Below, piece after piece: positions 62,301 through 64,000 of a stretch of DNA of 64,000 bases. The first letter of the stretch is position 1, and each line of letters begins with the position of its first letter. Source of the stretch: Atrichornis clamosus (lineage: Eukaryota; Chordata; Aves; Passeriformes; Menuridae); NCBI GenBank assembly GCA_013400975.1, contig WBMZ01011891.1, positions 1 to 64,000 on the forward strand, in the 5' to 3' direction. The notes beneath the pieces are model-generated. The model was given only the letters and a program-made list of their open reading frames with translations. It was not told the origin of the DNA and did no database searches. The position numbers were made by a program, and so were the translations under genes.

Positions 62301-63742
62301 TCCAAAAGAAGGTGACAGCACGAACCACCACCAAAAGTGGGGTTTCAAACAGCCAGAGCTACCCCTCAGCCTCCAAAGAAATCGTGTCTCAAACAACAAA
62401 ATCCTAACAAGTTCTCCAGATGTCCTCCGAGCCTCCCAGGAAATAGAAGACAGACATATCTTGAATTTTTAATGTAAAACACTCAGAAAAGTAAGAAAGC
62501 AAACAAGGAGAAACAAAACCAAACAAAAATGAAGCTTTTTAGCCCTCCTATATATGTAAATCTCATCTCACTGATTCCAACATCTGTTTTTTCCTATTTT
62601 TTTTTGAAATCTCAGCATAACTATGTAAGAGAAACTACTGCAAACAACTCCGGAGCTGGAGTTACAAGGTCTGCTTTGGGAGAGGATGAGTTTGTCCCTC
62701 ATCCATCCATACCCACCACCACACACAGCTTCCAGCACACAAATAAATCCCTGTGAGCCCAATTCTTGGGAAGGTGAGCCTGGGCTTTGCCTGGACAAGC
62801 CAAGTGCTGTCTGTGGCCAATGTGATGTGCCAATGCTGCCTTCCCGGTGTCAGCTCAGCTGCTCGACTGTGGCCAAAACCCTCACCTTCCAACCATCACC
62901 TTGCCAAGGAAGATGGATATAAGGCATCTGGAGATTCAAGTGAAGCAACACAGAAGAGAAACTAAACTGGACAAGTAAAAAGCACTTTCCAATGCTGTCC
63001 GGTGCTCCTGGCACGGGTGAGGAGCAGCGCACACACATGGAGAGGTGTCAGCTGGACCTGGCACCTCCAGCTGGGAGCCCGGCTTCCCGTCACTCACTGC
63101 CATCGAGCTGCCTGTCACCTGCCAGTCTCATCACACACAGCCCTGGAATGCCACATTGTTCTAACCGAGTGCTGGCAGCCAGAAATGCCTCAGGGAGGAG
63201 GTGGGAAGGGGGAAGCGGGGCACTGAGGGACCAAGACAATGACTGCAGCATCCCTGTACCAATGCCAGGCCTAAGGTGGGGGAGTGTTTTTCCACATCCA
63301 TCACATCACAAAGCATTTCTCACACACTTGTAGGAGGTAGCAGGGACATCCACCTCCTCTCCATGCAAACCTCCTTCCAAAAGGGTTTCTCCTGTGACTC
63401 ATCCTACTCCAGTGGAAAAGCCTTCTGGCTATATATTCCCACCAACACAGCCCTTACTCCTCATTTAAAATATGATGATCAGGGTAAATGGCTTCCAATG
63501 CACTGACATCCAAAGCCCAGAGCAAAGAGATAAACGTTAACACTTCCAGAAAGCTGTAGGGATAGAGAAATTACGGCTGGCTCCTCTGTGGCTCCAAAGA
63601 CCTGACTGAACTCCTTCTGGGGCCTCCTGCAATTCCCAGCAGAGATCAGCGCAAGAGCTGGACAAGGCCCAGAGGTCCACGCTCTCAGCTCATTTATTAA
63701 GAAGCCAAGGATATCCAGAAAGCCAATATTTTTAGCATAGTT

Positions 63743-63758
63743 AAAAAAAAAAAAAAAA
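63743..63758. repeat. A(16) tract
   Basis: Sixteen A following AGCATAGTT. No retroelement body is recognised beside it. Confidence 0.9.
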
Positions 63759-64000
63759 GCCACCCTTCTATTCATAGCACAGCTCTGGAGGATACAAGTT
63801 GTAAAGCTGAGTGAAGGCATCCTTGGACGACAGCCCCTGGATCCCTGCTGTGCACAGCAGGGATGAGATTCAGGAAAGCCGCTGCCGAGAAACAGGATTC
63901 AACCTTTGCCCAAACCACAGGCTGAATCCAAATGCCAAAACATCCCGGGGTTCACAAGCAGGGGTACGGCAAACACAGGCTCATCTAAAATGCTTTTAAT

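Larger units (their letters stand above)
15485..64000 (-). other. OPCML: OPCML intron 1 (3' 48.5 kb; continues right)
   Basis: Everything to the right of exon 2 reads as intron. The missing 5' coding exon (signal peptide, start of Ig1 up to its first Cys) was not found, which fits the very large first intron known for IgLON genes. Contents listed separately are CR1 fragments, candidate non-coding elements, CpG-rich blocks, simple repeats and the 14-N gap. Stretches where I see nothing beyond unique-looking GC-rich DNA include 15490-16990, 20150-22420, 22520-24530, 26300-28150, 28940-31690, 31880-33590, 36060-38720, 42000-43430, 44750-47400, 49500-52140, 52760-54470, 55870-57810, 59600-61770 and 62300-64000. 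Confidence 0.85.

Noticed and set aside
1..64000. Endogenous retrovirus or LTR remains
   Set aside because: No paired LTRs, primer-binding site or gag/pol-like frames recognised; the repeats seen are CR1-type.

Overview
The window is vertebrate nuclear DNA, almost certainly avian and probably passerine. It carries at least fifteen fragments of avian CR1 retrotransposons (the 3' signature GGTTTGGGTTGGAAGGGACC and ATTCTATGATTCTATGA-type tails), two of them of a type I associate with songbirds. It has no bacterial-style gene packing, and its only recognisable gene is an intron-containing IgLON cell-adhesion gene on the minus strand. The five exons found translate, once joined, into three Ig domains that match OPCML (OBCAM) better than its neighbour NTM. 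In chicken these genes lie on microchromosome 24 (from memory). That would fit the high GC, the CpG-rich patches and the very short introns seen here.

Layout, in gene order (right to left). Positions 64000-15485 are the 3' part of the large first intron. 15252-15484 is exon 2 (most of Ig1). 6098-15251 is a 9.15 kb intron. 4822-6097 is a dense cluster of four exons (Ig2 and Ig3) separated by introns of only 304, 77 and 361 bp. 1-4821 is the start of the intron leading to the last exon (GPI-anchor signal), which I could not find and which should lie to the left of the window. The first exon (signal peptide and start of Ig1) lies to the right. The joined exons give 767 coding bases. Every junction is a canonical GT/AG and the reading frame is kept across all of them, so the gene looks intact where visible.

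The rest is intron. It contains CR1 fragments (eleven in the + orientation, antisense to the gene, and five in the - orientation), simple repeats, one 14-N assembly gap in a TA microsatellite, and many AT-rich islands rich in TAATTA/ATTAAT-type words in otherwise GC-rich DNA. Such islands are typical of conserved non-coding elements in introns of neural adhesion genes. I list the clearest as candidates only, because conservation cannot be seen from one sequence.

The most interesting observation is a pair of clearly related, apparently non-CR1 elements of about 150 bp, in the same orientation and 25 kb apart (8730-8880 and 33608-33750), one in each of two introns of this gene. Other points are a long purine tract starting 16 nt past the exon 6 donor on the transcript, where intron retention would give a secreted IgLON without its GPI anchor; a G-rich 77-nt intron; a CR1 inverted repeat able to form a hairpin; a possible ancient MIR/L2-like SINE; and CpG-rich, promoter-like blocks at 25.2-25.7 kb and 28.2-28.4 kb.
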